From positions 20,613,197-20,677,196 of the forward strand of contig NC_059356.1 of the NCBI RefSeq assembly GCF_019703515.2: a stretch of DNA of 64,000 bases, read 5' to 3'. Position numbers and translations under genes: made by a program. Shown here one piece after another: positions 56,194 through 64,000 of the stretch (position 1 is its first letter; each line of letters starts with the position of its first letter). Below the pieces are notes generated by a model that saw only the letters and a program-made list of their open reading frames with translations, had not been told where the DNA came from and ran no database searches. This DNA comes from Myxocyprinus asiaticus. Taxonomy: Eukaryota; Chordata; Actinopteri; Cypriniformes; Catostomidae.

Positions 56194-57309
56194 TATCCCC
56201 CCCACTAAGGGGTGGCTCCTGACACCCCAACACATAAAACACGTAAAACATGACATAAATTCAAAGTTCTGTAGGGAGCTGAGGGGGGGGGGGGTGTCTT
56301 GAGGTGTGGGGCGTGGCATGGCGAGAAAGGGCGAGGGGCATGGGACCAAGGCAAAGTCCGTGGGGGGTGGAGCCATGAGAGGCTCGAGGGGCGGAGCCAT
56401 GGAAGGCGGAGCCGTGAGAGGCTCGAGGGGCGGAGCCATGGAACATGGTGCCCGGAGAGTAGCCAAAGACTCGAAGGGCCAGGGTGGAGCCGATGGCAGG
56501 GAGGACCAAGGCAGTGCTGGAGGCTCGGAGCAGCAAGGCGGAGCTGAGGGATCGGAAGACTGAGGTGGAGCCGGTGGGACTGAGGACCAAGGTGGAGCCG
56601 TAGGGAAGGAGGTCCCCGGTGAAGTTGACAGATCGGAGGGACGAGGTGCAGCCAGAGGATCGGAGAGCCAAAGCGGAGCCAGGTGACCGACAGACCAAGG
56701 AGGAGCCGAAGGGACGAGGGACCCCGGCACAGCCGACAGGCTGAAGGACCGTAGTGGAGCCGAGGGACAGCCGAGCTGAGGCAATGTCGAGGGACCGACA
56801 GGCCAAGGCGAAGTCCAGGGCTCGGAGGGTCCAGGCGGGATCGAAGGGCCGAAAGTTCCCCTTGCCTGCTCAGGAGAACTAAGGGTGGGTATAAGGGTGG
56901 GAACCATCTCCAGGTCCCACTGCTCAGGTGTGGCTGTGACATGGCATGGAGCAGGCTGAGGCGTTGCGGTGACGTGGCACGGAGCAGGCTGAGGCGTTGC
57001 GGTGACGTGGCACGGAGCAGGCTGAGGCGTTGCGGTGACGTGGAACTCTGGCTCGGGATCCGCCTCCCCCACAGTGAACGGGGAACCAATGAACCGTAGG
57101 GCGAGGTCGATATATTGAGCCAGGCTGAGGGAACTGCGACCGCCAGGCATAAAAAAAGAAATGGACTCATTCAGTCCAAATCTAAAACAGTCTTTGAGGG
57201 CAACCTCATTAAAGTCCACCTGGCAGGCTAGACCACAGAAGTCCTCGACATAGTCGTCCAGGGGACGATTGCCCTGATGAAGGCGCAGAAGTAAAACTGC
57301 TGGGCTCAT
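56155..57309 (-). CDS. Gag-like protein with Pro-rich tail, LTR element 2
   Basis: An open frame of 384 codons, uninterrupted. Residues 1-85 form a gag core (LLLRLHQGNRPLDDYVEDFC, FNEVALKDCFRFGLNESISF, SLSLAQYIDLALRF) of Ty3/Gypsy Retrotrans_gag type. Residues about 90-130 hold four units of HVTATPQPAPC, the last diverged. The remaining 250 residues are rich in Pro, Ser, Ala and Leu with loose repeats (SAPPWS.., PPLEPL.APP) and have no recognised fold. No CCHC knuckle or protease. The start is set by the first ATG after the 16-base leader. It could still form particles in trans with another element's pol, which is inference. Other frames across the same span are shadows. Confidence 0.75.
   Translation of the reverse strand: MSPAVLLLRLHQGNRPLDDYVEDFCGLACQVDFNEVALKDCFRFGLNESISFFMPGGRSSLSLAQYIDLALRFIGSPFTVGEADPEPEFHVTATPQPAPCHVTATPQPAPCHVTATPQPAPCHVTATPEQWDLEMVPTLIPTLSSPEQARGTFGPSIPPGPSEPWTSPWPVGPSTLPQLGCPSAPLRSFSLSAVPGSLVPSAPPWSVGHLAPLWLSDPLAAPRPSDLSTSPGTSFPTAPPWSSVPPAPPQSSDPSAPPCCSEPPALPWSSLPSAPPWPFESLATLRAPCSMAPPLEPLTAPPSMAPPLEPLMAPPPTDFALVPCPSPFLAMPRPTPQDTPPPLSSLQNFEFMSCFTCFMCWGVRSHPLVGGICQVYFVDSCLLF
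56930..57045. repeat. 33-bp coding minisatellite in element 2
   Basis: 'ggagcaggctgaggcgt' recurs every 33 bp (near 56948, 56981 and 57014). It is the same unit as the longer array at 36020-36475, but the two elements have different LTRs. Confidence 0.88.
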
Positions 57310-57325
57310 GGGGGGTCAAGTATTC

Positions 57326-57730
57326 TGTAACGTGTGCTGGCTGCTGGCAATGATGATGAAGACGAAGATGATGAGAACCCAAGTGCAGTTTTAATTACAG
57401 AACGTGAAATCCAAAAACCCTAACTAAATATAAACATGAACTTGACTTGACAATAAATGTGGCCTGACAATAAACATCTACACTCACATTCAATACTTGA
57501 CCACCAGACAATGCAAACATGAGGGCTTAAATACAAGACATGGGAGAACATAAACTAATGAACAAACAGAACTCATAACAAGCTAATTAAACAATAAACC
57601 AATGAAAACATGACACATGAACATGGAGGGAAAACAGAAATCACATGACAAGGGAAACAGGAACACATGACATGAAACAGGAACTAGAATTTCAAAATAA
57701 AAGACATGAATCAACAAAATACACCTGACA
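57326..57730 (-). repeat. LTR (sense 5') of gag-only element 2
   Basis: 405-bp direct repeat of 55778-56193. It is followed by the target duplication 'caggt'. The short leader 57310-57325 leaves no obvious primer-binding site that starts TGG. Confidence 0.9.
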
Positions 57731-57735
57731 CAGGT

Positions 57736-58967
57736 CTAAAATCAGAGATTTTTAAACAGTTCCGCTTTTTGTCCTGCTGTTTATGTTCAATTTAGACATA
57801 AATGACTGTGTTTACATTGGTACCTAGTATAGCATTTTCACTGAATTTGAAGTGCATTTTACCACTTAGGTGTATTACCGCTGCTCCGCGAGAGCTCTTA
57901 GTGCACACACACACGCACATAAAGCATGTGCACATAAGCCGCCTGTCAGTCAAACTGCGCACGTGCTCATTATGGTAAATTAGGAAATTAAAAGTTATCT
58001 TTAAGATTCTCATTATTAGTGTAGTTTCTTCTCTACTCTCTTTTACTTTTGACCTGTTTAGATCAACCAGTGGTTGTCTTGCCATCAACTGGTATGCCAC
58101 ATCAGAAGCTCAGTTTTTCTCAGTGAAGAAAAAAAGATATGTTTATAATTGTGTTATTTATGATTAATCCATTTACGATAAATTATTTGCATATCTAGGG
58201 TCCGAATCTGGACTGAAGTCGCACTAATCAGTGACCTGTGATTTAGAGACTTGAGATGAAGCTCCAAGAGCGAACATGGCTGGCAGCAAGTGCTCCTCTA
58301 CACTGCCATACATTTTCAAAAACAAGGACATCTGGTTTCATGTGCAATGCTTGCTCTGTGTCCTTCATTCAAGAGACGACTATGCCAAACTCATAAAAAA
58401 CCCATAAAACCATGACCATCTTCCCTCATTCTCAGATATTTCTCCATTGCTGTGACCTCAAGGACACTGTGTCCGTTTCAGCCATCACCTGGAGTTTCAC
58501 TGGCCCTTGGACTCTGTGTCCCTCTTTGACTCCTTTCATCTAATTTTATAAGGCCTCATTGATATGCTTTGCAGCAGCTCTGCTACATCTATCTTCATTC
58601 CTCACCATGTGCTATACAGCAGGCCTGTGACCCTGTGACATTTCGCCCGTTTAACAGAAACACTGCAATTCAGAAGCCCGTACATGAGGTAAATGGGTCT
58701 GGATGTGGATAAATAATTCCAAAAAGAATCAGTTGAAATCTGTAATTGGTTGTTTACAGATTCATTACAAATTCATTCACATCAGTCTAGTAAAGGCAAT
58801 CACATACAATCGAAATCAGGATATGGCTTTGTGTCATTATTATACCACCAAAGGCTGCTAATAAATGACCAAAATATATTGTTTTCAAAGTGAATTTACA
58901 GCACTTTGTTTTGTCTTTTACATATTGGCCACTCCAAGCATGTGTAGGTCTCATGAACTACATATAG
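57736..58967. other. Non-coding DNA, nothing recognised
   Basis: Unassigned sequence with a short CA run near 57903-57916. No domain-bearing frame. Confidence 0.5.
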
Positions 58968-59176
58968 AAAGTTCACCCCAAAATGAAATGTATGTAATAT
59001 ATACTCACCTTCATGTTGTCCCAAACCTCTTTGACTTTCTTTTTTCTCTGTGGAACACAAAAGGAGATGTTAGGCAGAATGTTAGCCTTAGTCACCATTC
59101 ACTTTCATTGCATCTTTTTTTCCATACAATGAAAGTGAATGGTGACTGAGACTATTTTGCCGGTGAACTCGCTTAA
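58968..59176. repeat. Palindromic MITE (Angel-like)
   Basis: 'gaaagttcaccccaaaatg' and 'cagtcaccattcact'-type motifs on the left pair with 'gaaagtgaatggtgactgag' and 'ccggtgaactcgctt' on the right. The arms meet at the 'catacaatg' centre near 59125. Confidence 0.7.
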
Positions 59177-60488
59177 AGAGTAACTTTTAAACTTTGAGAA
59201 GGGCAAGGTCAAAAATCCCTGGCCTTATATCTCAGCTCATATCGTCTCAGTTGTATTTCTCTCGCTTACATATTCCAGGCGGTTTATATGCTGTATAATA
59301 GAGCCATTGCATGGCACAATTGATTTGTCTGAGCTTTAGAGAAAATACGGCAATGGCAGTGATAGAAGTAAGATTCACTGCACCCTGGTGTCCTGATTCT
59401 AAGTTGTCCTTTTTTAAAATCAAAGCTCAGAGTCTTTCTTGTGTGAAGTGTGGCAAAATCTGCAGATTGGGGATTTAAAGGTTTTATGCTGGCTGTATTT
59501 GGTTCTCCTGCTCTGTGAGGTTCTGTGAAAGATTTGCCCACCTTTGTAGAAATGTGTTGTGATATCCTTTGTATGATTGTGTCCATTTGTTTGCGCACAC
59601 ATAGGCATAAATGAGCATAAATAGGCGTCTCTATCACACCGCCTATAATATATTAACAAACACCTATAACACATCTTACGTGACCTGGATTTTGGAAATA
59701 TGATTTTGTGTATTTTTCTGAATTTGTGAAATTTTCAAATTTATATAACTTCCTGATCATGTGACCTGATTATGTCACAACACCTGTAATATTTTCACAC
59801 CTATATCACATCTTACATGATTTGGATTTTGGTTTAAAATGTGTATTTTTTATGAATTTTAAATTCTGACATATTTAAAAAAAAAAATAAAAACCTTTGA
59901 CACAGGCCAGACTCCAACTTATGTTACCAGCACAGCTACCTCAATGAATCATGGCAAAGCACTTGCACTATGCCACATCTCAACCTGCTTTGCTGCTATT
60001 TAATATACAGCAATCAACAATTTTAATAAGTGACCATCACTTGTAGTTTGAATGATGCCTGATGTGGGATTTGAACTCATGCTCTTGCCAAGACCCTGCT
60101 CTATCTTTTGAGCTACAGGACTTACTCCGAATGACCTTGAAGGCTTACATGACATCTGGATTACTAACTCAAAGGACAGTTTACCCACAACTAAAACTTC
60201 TGTCATTAATACCATTGTATGCTCATGTGAAACCCTTTACATTGTTCTTGTTCCATGTTACACAAAAGTTAATTGCATGCAAGTTATTTAGCTGAATATC
60301 CAAACAGATGTTTTTCATACAATAAAAGCAGATGCTGGTGGATGTCATGCTCCAAACAGGAAGCAAAAGAGTAATACACAGTTGTCCTTATAACTTGTGC
60401 GAAAGTCCATATAATACATACAGCATATACATTTGAGTGAGGAACTGATCAAAATTTAGGTTGTAATTAATTTAAAATCCAATCAGTT
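59177..60488. other. Non-coding DNA with a duplicated block and SINE head
   Basis: A block reading 'cacatcttac.tga..tggat' occurs near 59670 and again near 59807, a diverged duplication with a step of about 137 bp. A tRNA-like SINE head lies at 60054-60130. 60168-60345 resembles one arm of the palindromic MITE ('ggacagtttaccc', 'cttctgtcattaa'). No gene. Confidence 0.5.
60054..60130 (-). repeat. tRNA-derived SINE head
   Basis: On the minus strand 'tgtagctcaaaagatagagc' carries a Pol III A box and D-arm-like pairing (gctc/gagc), and 'gagttcaaatccc' a B box. Spacing and sequence resemble a tRNA-Ala-like SINE. The acceptor arm does not pair, so a functional tRNA is unlikely. Confidence 0.55.
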
Positions 60489-60679
60489 GTTCCCTTTTGA
60501 TTACGGTCTCTCAACATTGCATCGCTGACGCTATGGGAAATTTCTTTCTCAACAAGCTAGTTGAAGCCCTTTGTACAATAACGGCAATTCTAAAATTGGC
60601 AATGGTGTTTAGGCCCTGCCCCTTTAGGCGTGCAGTTGGCCTATATAAGCGGGTGCAAAACCACCATTTCCTCAGAATT
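60489..60679 (+). repeat. DIRS-B left inverted terminal repeat
   Basis: It contains 'tgacgctatgggaaatttct', 'acaataacggcaattctaaa' and 'ggcgtgcagttggcctatat', all found inverted at 63698-63869. The outer 50 bases ('gttcccttttgattacggtc', 'tctcaacattgcatcgc') do not match the right tip but do match, inverted, the first half of the internal complementary region. Confidence 0.9.
60642..60649 (+). promoter_or_regulatory. TATA box in the DIRS-B left ITR
   Basis: 'tatataag' within 'ggcctatataagcgggtgc' lies about 320 bp upstream of the gag ATG at 60969. It is the counterpart of the TATA box in DIRS-A, and the motif is also present inverted in the right repeat. Confidence 0.55.
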
Positions 60680-60968
60680 CTTCTCCTTCAAGACAGCGAG
60701 TTCATCTCTCATCTTGACAAGCCCTCTCATCTCTACTTCGCCATCAGGAAACACTCCACTAGTGGATGGGTTCTTCGCCCTCAGACGCAAGCAAGACAAC
60801 TCATCGCCTTGGCAGCACAGCACCTGCAGTGAGACAACTGACCTGCTCCCCTGCAGTGTTCCAACAGAGACATTTGCATCCTTTATTATTGCTATGATAT
60901 ATTGTGTACAGTATATAAACATTTGTGTATCTAAAAGAGTCGCTTGTGTGTAGCGCATCTTTGTAAAG

Positions 60969-61700
60969 ATGTCGTTCCACAAGTGTTTTCTATGTGAGAG
61001 ACACATCCTGCCATCAGACGGGCCTGAGATATGCACCCACGCTGAAGCGGCTCTCATGCAGACAGATTGCCCTCACTGTGAGGTCATGAGTCTCAGGATG
61101 CTCCGCTCTAGAACCGCCCTCATTCTGAGAGACAATTCCACCTCCCGTGCCCCCCCACCTGCCTCCTCTGTGACTCCCAAGGGACCACACAAGCGAGGAG
61201 GCACAGCGAGGCCGCGAGGTTGAGCTGGAAGACTTCGAGGAGGATCTTGTGCCGGCGTAAACCCCGCGAACCCCTCGGTCTCCTGACGCAGCATCCTCGC
61301 CCCTGCAGTACGCCCATGAGGATCTCCGGCCCTCCGTCAGAGCACATGGTCTCATTACATTTGGCAGATCTGATGATGGGGACGATGCCATGTCCATTGC
61401 AGCATCTATGGGTGAGTGGTCAGGTCCAATGGAGGACATCTGGTGAGGGTGAAGAGCATACACACGCCACTGAAACTGAGCTGCTTTGCATCCTCTCACA
61501 GACGGTTGAGAAACTCAGTTTACACTGGTCCCCTCCAGTCAAGCCGGAAAGATCTCACCTGGATGAATGGTCCCTACAGTCCAGCCACCGTCAAATGACT
61601 GCATCCCAAAGAGTAGCGTCATTCTTCCCAGAGGTCCACACAAAGCTCACAAAGATGTGGTGCACGCCCTACTCTGCGCTCACTCAGGTCGGAGGGGCTG
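60969..61700 (+). pseudogene. DIRS-B gag-like protein, broken
   Basis: The frame at 60969-61223 starts MSFHKCFLCERHILPSDGPE and includes CPHCEVMSLRMLRSRTALIL, a Cys pattern (C..C....H, C..C) shared with the DIRS-A gag start (CSHCENM-like, MRSRL). It ends in a basic Pro-rich stretch. The gag C-terminal core continues in the frame of 61220-61732: TVEKLSLHWSPPVKPERSHL, DEWSLQSSHRQMTASQRVAS and FFPEVHTKLTKMWCTPYSAL. Frame changes and stops between the blocks prevent translation of a full protein. Confidence 0.75.
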
Positions 61701-62335
61701 CTTCTTTCATGTTGTTCGATTGGATAACATAACAGTAGTAGTTTACATAAATCTTCAGAATCCGATCGCTGCCAATGTTAAGCCTGACACGTCACCTCCT
61801 CCTTTGGATTGAGCACCTCCTCCTTTCCTTATGTGCCACTAACGTCCCAGGCCGCTTGAACTGCGACATGGATCTGATGTCCCACCAGGGAGCTATGCCT
61901 GGGGAATGGAGGCTTCTCAAACGGTCCTGAGGATTTGGGACATATTCGGCAAAGCGGAAGTGGACCTGTTTGCCTCCGTGGAGACAACCCACTGTGCCCT
62001 ATGGTACTCCATTTCCCAAGCCCTGCCAGGGGTGGATACCATGGCTCACAAATGGCTCGCGAAATGCAAGTATGCATTTTCTTGGGTACACCGCTTCCAT
62101 TCTGTCATCTGCAAAATTCGAGAGGACAGGGAAGCAGTTCTACTGGTTGCACCGAAATTGCCCGATCTGTCATGGTTTCCGGAGCTACTGGTCGGCCTCC
62201 CGTGGGAAATACTGCAGAGGAGGGAACTCCTCTCTCAAGCACAGGACACAATCTGACCTCCCCAGCCAGAGCTCTGGAACCTTCAAGTTTGGCCCCTGAA
62301 CGGAGCCCGTCAAATGTGCCAGGATTAGCTCGATC
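61700..62335 (+). pseudogene. DIRS-B RNase H end and linker
   Basis: After VVRLDNITVVVYINL (61705-61755, the DN.....Y.N strand of RNase H) the sequence carries a degraded LN...D.MS-type end, then the linker AEVDLFASVETTHCALWYSI, DREAVLLVAPKLPDLSW and LPWEILQRRELLSQAQDT (frame 61906-62256). It continues in another frame as PELWNLQVWPLNGA. The linker corresponds to QAQVDLFAS and PDLWNLHVWPL in DIRS-A. The whole RT and the first part of RNase H are missing. Confidence 0.8.
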
Positions 62336-63110
62336 AGTTATGAACACCATCCTGAAGGCTAGACACCTCTACACGCTAAAATGGTGCGTGTTTGCAAATT
62401 GTTGCTCAAGGGAGCGAGGCACCTAAGCCCCCCTTGCCCTGCTACAGTTCCAACCTGGGATCTGAACCTGGTGCTTAAGGCGCTCACGAGCCCCCCCGTT
62501 CGAGCCTTTAGAATCGGAGCTACGTGTGTTCTCTCTAAAGACCACACTCCTGCTGGCTCTAGCCTAAGTTAAATGTGTGGGTGATATGCAAGCACTGTCG
62601 GCAGGCAGCTCATGTCTGGAGTTCGGGCTGAGTCTTTCGAAGGCCACTCTCAAATCCAGAAAAGACTACATGCCTAAGGTTTTATCCATGCCCTTCAGGG
62701 CCCAGGTCATCCACCTACAAGCTTTCTTCCACCTTTCCATTTAATTTGGATGAGGAGCAGACGCTGCACTTATTATGCCCAGTGCGGGCATTACATATTT
62801 ATGTGGATCGTACCTGTCAGTTCAGACTGTCGGATCAGCTCTTTGTTTGATTTGGAGGACGCACAAAAGTGCATGTCTGTCTCCAAACAAAGACTCTCTC
62901 ATTGGATTGTCAATGTGATTGCCCTCGCCTGTGAGTCACAGGGTGAGCGATGCCCCATTAGTGTGAAAGCGCATTGACTAGAGGCATGGCCTCTTTATGG
63001 GCATGGGTAAACGGTGTGTCCTTACAGGACATATGTTTAGCAGCAGTTTGCTTTTGCAAAGCCAATTTACCAGGTTTTATAACCTAGATGTGGCCTCTCT
63101 CTCTTCATAG
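62336..63110 (+). pseudogene. DIRS-B tyrosine recombinase, fragmented, Tyr motif retained
   Basis: Several frames are needed: VMNTILKARHLYTLKWCVFA (62338 onward), then the catalytic domain with MQALSAGSSCLEFGLSLSKA (62587 onward) and MPKVLSMPFRAQVIHLQAFF. Near 62970 a 1-base loss disrupts the H-x-x-R box ('gcgcattgactagaggc'). At 63063-63110 the end reads QFTRFYNLDVASLSS and stop, which holds the nucleophilic Tyr. That Tyr segment is missing from DIRS-A. Numerous stops make the gene inactive. Confidence 0.8.
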
Positions 63111-63520
63111 GTCCACACTGTCTAAGAGAGCTAATTGTACCAACACTCAGCAGATGAGCCCAGGCTCATTTATACGAGCTGGCTATCTGCTATAATTTTG
63201 ATACAGCCGCCGGTATGTAGGCCGCTGTCAAAATTGAGAAACTTCTTATTAGTCTCTTCCTTCCCAACCCTGGTTGTGAAGTACTTATACTCTGTGTATA
63301 TATAAGATTCATATAAATTCCCAGTCTAAATTCATTTTCCCTCCTGGGTTTTCACTATGTAGGGAGATTGATCATTACTATATACATTTTGAGGCATGTT
63401 TTCACCATCCTATGCGGCCTGTGACATCCTACACATATCCTTCCTTAAGTGTCTATGCCTCGGGTGAGGCCCCTCATTAGGGCGTGACGTCACATCAGTA
63501 GTGCGGCATAATTGGACACT
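63111..63520. other. DIRS-B 3' untranslated stretch
   Basis: Non-coding sequence between the recombinase stop and the internal complementary region. It includes 'gggcgtgacgtcacatcagt'. No further motifs are recognised. Confidence 0.55.
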
Positions 63521-63635
63521 GTTCCCATAGCATCAGCGAGACAATGTTGAGAGGCCATAATCGAAAGTGAACATCTCCATTGCGCAAGCAACCTCGGTTC
63601 CCTGAGATGAAGGGAACGAGACATTGCATAAGCTG
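63521..63635 (+). promoter_or_regulatory. DIRS-B internal complementary region
   Basis: 63521-63572 ('gttcccatagcatcagcgag' ... 'cataatcgaaagtgaac') is the inverse of the left outer tip at 60489-60541. 63573-63630 ('gcaacctcggttccctgaga' and following) is the inverse of the right outer tip at 63845-63895. In DIRS-1 such a region is thought to template joining of the two ends into a circle. Here it lies about 65 bp inside the right ITR, as expected. Confidence 0.85.
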
Positions 63636-63697
63636 GCTGCACTACTGACCCAGAGCTTCGAGGTGCGAGAGTTGCATTCCTTGTCCCTCAGTCAAAA

Positions 63698-63912
63698 AAT
63701 TCTGAGAAAATGGTGGTTTCGCACCCATTTATATAGGCCAACTGCGCGCCTAAAGGGACATGGCTGAAACACCATTGCCAAATTTAGAATTGCTGTTATT
63801 GTACAGATGGCTTCAACTAGGTTTTTGAGAAAGAAATTTCCCATAGCGTCAGCAACTCAGTGTCTCGATACCTTCATCTCAGGGAACCGAGGTTACATGC
63901 GTAACCAAGACG
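63698..63912 (-). repeat. DIRS-B right inverted terminal repeat
   Basis: It is the inverse of 60540-60679, followed by an outer tip ('catctcagggaaccgaggtt', 'acatgcgtaaccaagacg') that strongly resembles the right tip of DIRS-A. The element probably ends at 'aagacg', about 63912. Confidence 0.88.
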
Positions 63913-64000
63913 ATTCCCTTTCCCTCTTTCCTATGGCGTTTGAGTGCTCTGCAATTATAGCTGTCACAATTCAACTGTTAAGACTTTATATTAGTGTGTT
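63913..64000. other. Flanking DNA at the window edge
   Basis: Short unassigned sequence after the DIRS-B right end. Confidence 0.5.

Larger units (their letters stand above)
55778..57730 (-). mobile_element. Gag-only LTR retroelement 2 (1.95 kb)
   Basis: LTRs at 55778-56193 and 57326-57730 both start 'tgtaacgtgtgctggctgct' and end 'gaca'. The element is flanked by the exact 5-bp duplication 'caggt' (55773-55777 and 57731-57735). The coding sense is minus. A polypurine tract 'agtgggggggata' precedes the sense 3' LTR. The sense 5' LTR ends only 16 bases before the ATG at 57309. The single reading frame is gag-like with a Pro-rich tail. No pol domain. Confidence 0.9.
60489..63912 (+). mobile_element. 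DIRS-B: second DIRS-type family, RT deleted
   Basis: Inverted terminal repeats at 60489-60679 and 63698-63912 enclose a gag-like region, an RNase H end, a linker and a tyrosine recombinase on the plus strand. An internal complementary region at 63521-63635 matches both outer tips, the structure that sets DIRS elements apart. No RT motif is present: the gag C-terminus passes into RNase H near 61700. Protein and ITR sequences differ from DIRS-A, so this is another family. Confidence 0.9.

Noticed and set aside
56299..56563. Plus-strand Gly/Arg-rich frames
   Set aside because: They are the antisense of the Pro-rich tail of the gag-like frame at 56155-57309.
60054..60130. Functional tRNA gene on the minus strand
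   Set aside because: A and B boxes are present but the acceptor arm does not pair and the anticodon arm is poor, so a SINE head fits better.

Overview
The window reads as repeat-rich, non-coding nuclear DNA of a teleost fish, most likely a cyprinid (carp, goldfish or barb group). The reasons are the mix of mobile elements (DIRS-type tyrosine-recombinase retroelements, L2-clade LINEs with a UnaL2-like 3' tail, Tc1 elements, hAT-type and palindromic MITEs of the 'tcatttactcaccctcatg' type) and the long AT-rich stretches with CA/TA microsatellites. The family and species assignment is inference. I found no intact cellular gene, no rRNA and no convincing functional tRNA. Every open frame with a recognisable domain belongs to a mobile element, and nearly all of those are broken.

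Layout. 1-7482: mostly unassigned AT-rich DNA with a few MITEs. 7483-11225: DIRS-A, a DIRS-type element with inverted terminal repeats, a TATA box, broken gag, a reverse transcriptase with one stop codon, a largely deleted RNase H and a truncated tyrosine recombinase. 11225-24360: MITEs, a 5'-truncated L2 fragment (16125-16806), a 143-bp tandem array with an inverted first unit (17911-18735), microsatellites, a 64-bp hairpin (15613-15676) and a 659-bp element with 17-bp perfect inverted ends (22420-23078). 24361-31502: a nest of four elements. A degenerate repeat is split by a palindromic MITE (24455-29870). That MITE is split by a 4.8-kb L2 LINE (24641-29439) that itself carries a 1-kb internal inversion. 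A Tc1 element with a DD34E transposase (29871-31446) sits at the MITE's right end. 34139-37309 and 55778-57730: two LTR elements, each with a matching 5-bp target duplication, TG...CA LTRs, a polypurine tract and only a gag-like reading frame followed by a repeat-rich Pro tail; neither has pol. 43448-45390: a non-autonomous hAT-type element with a perfect 8-bp target duplication. 48176-48625 and 53534-54639: two further Tc1-type relics. 52335-53322: a second 5'-truncated L2 fragment. 60489-63912: DIRS-B, a second DIRS family whose RT is deleted but which still shows the internal complementary region.

How the parts relate. Nothing forms an operon or pathway. The content is a record of successive insertions, and the useful information lies in element boundaries, target duplications, nesting order and internal rearrangements. 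Some stretches that match no repeat I recognise (around 20,860-20,960, 23,100-23,330 and 40,380-40,560) carry homeodomain-like AATTA motifs and could be conserved non-coding DNA. That cannot be decided from sequence alone.

No wholly new biological system is evident. The most unusual items are the pair of gag-only LTR elements sharing an 11-residue repeat, the nested block with the internally inverted L2, the inverted-plus-tandem 143-bp array, and the conserved outer ends shared by the two DIRS families.
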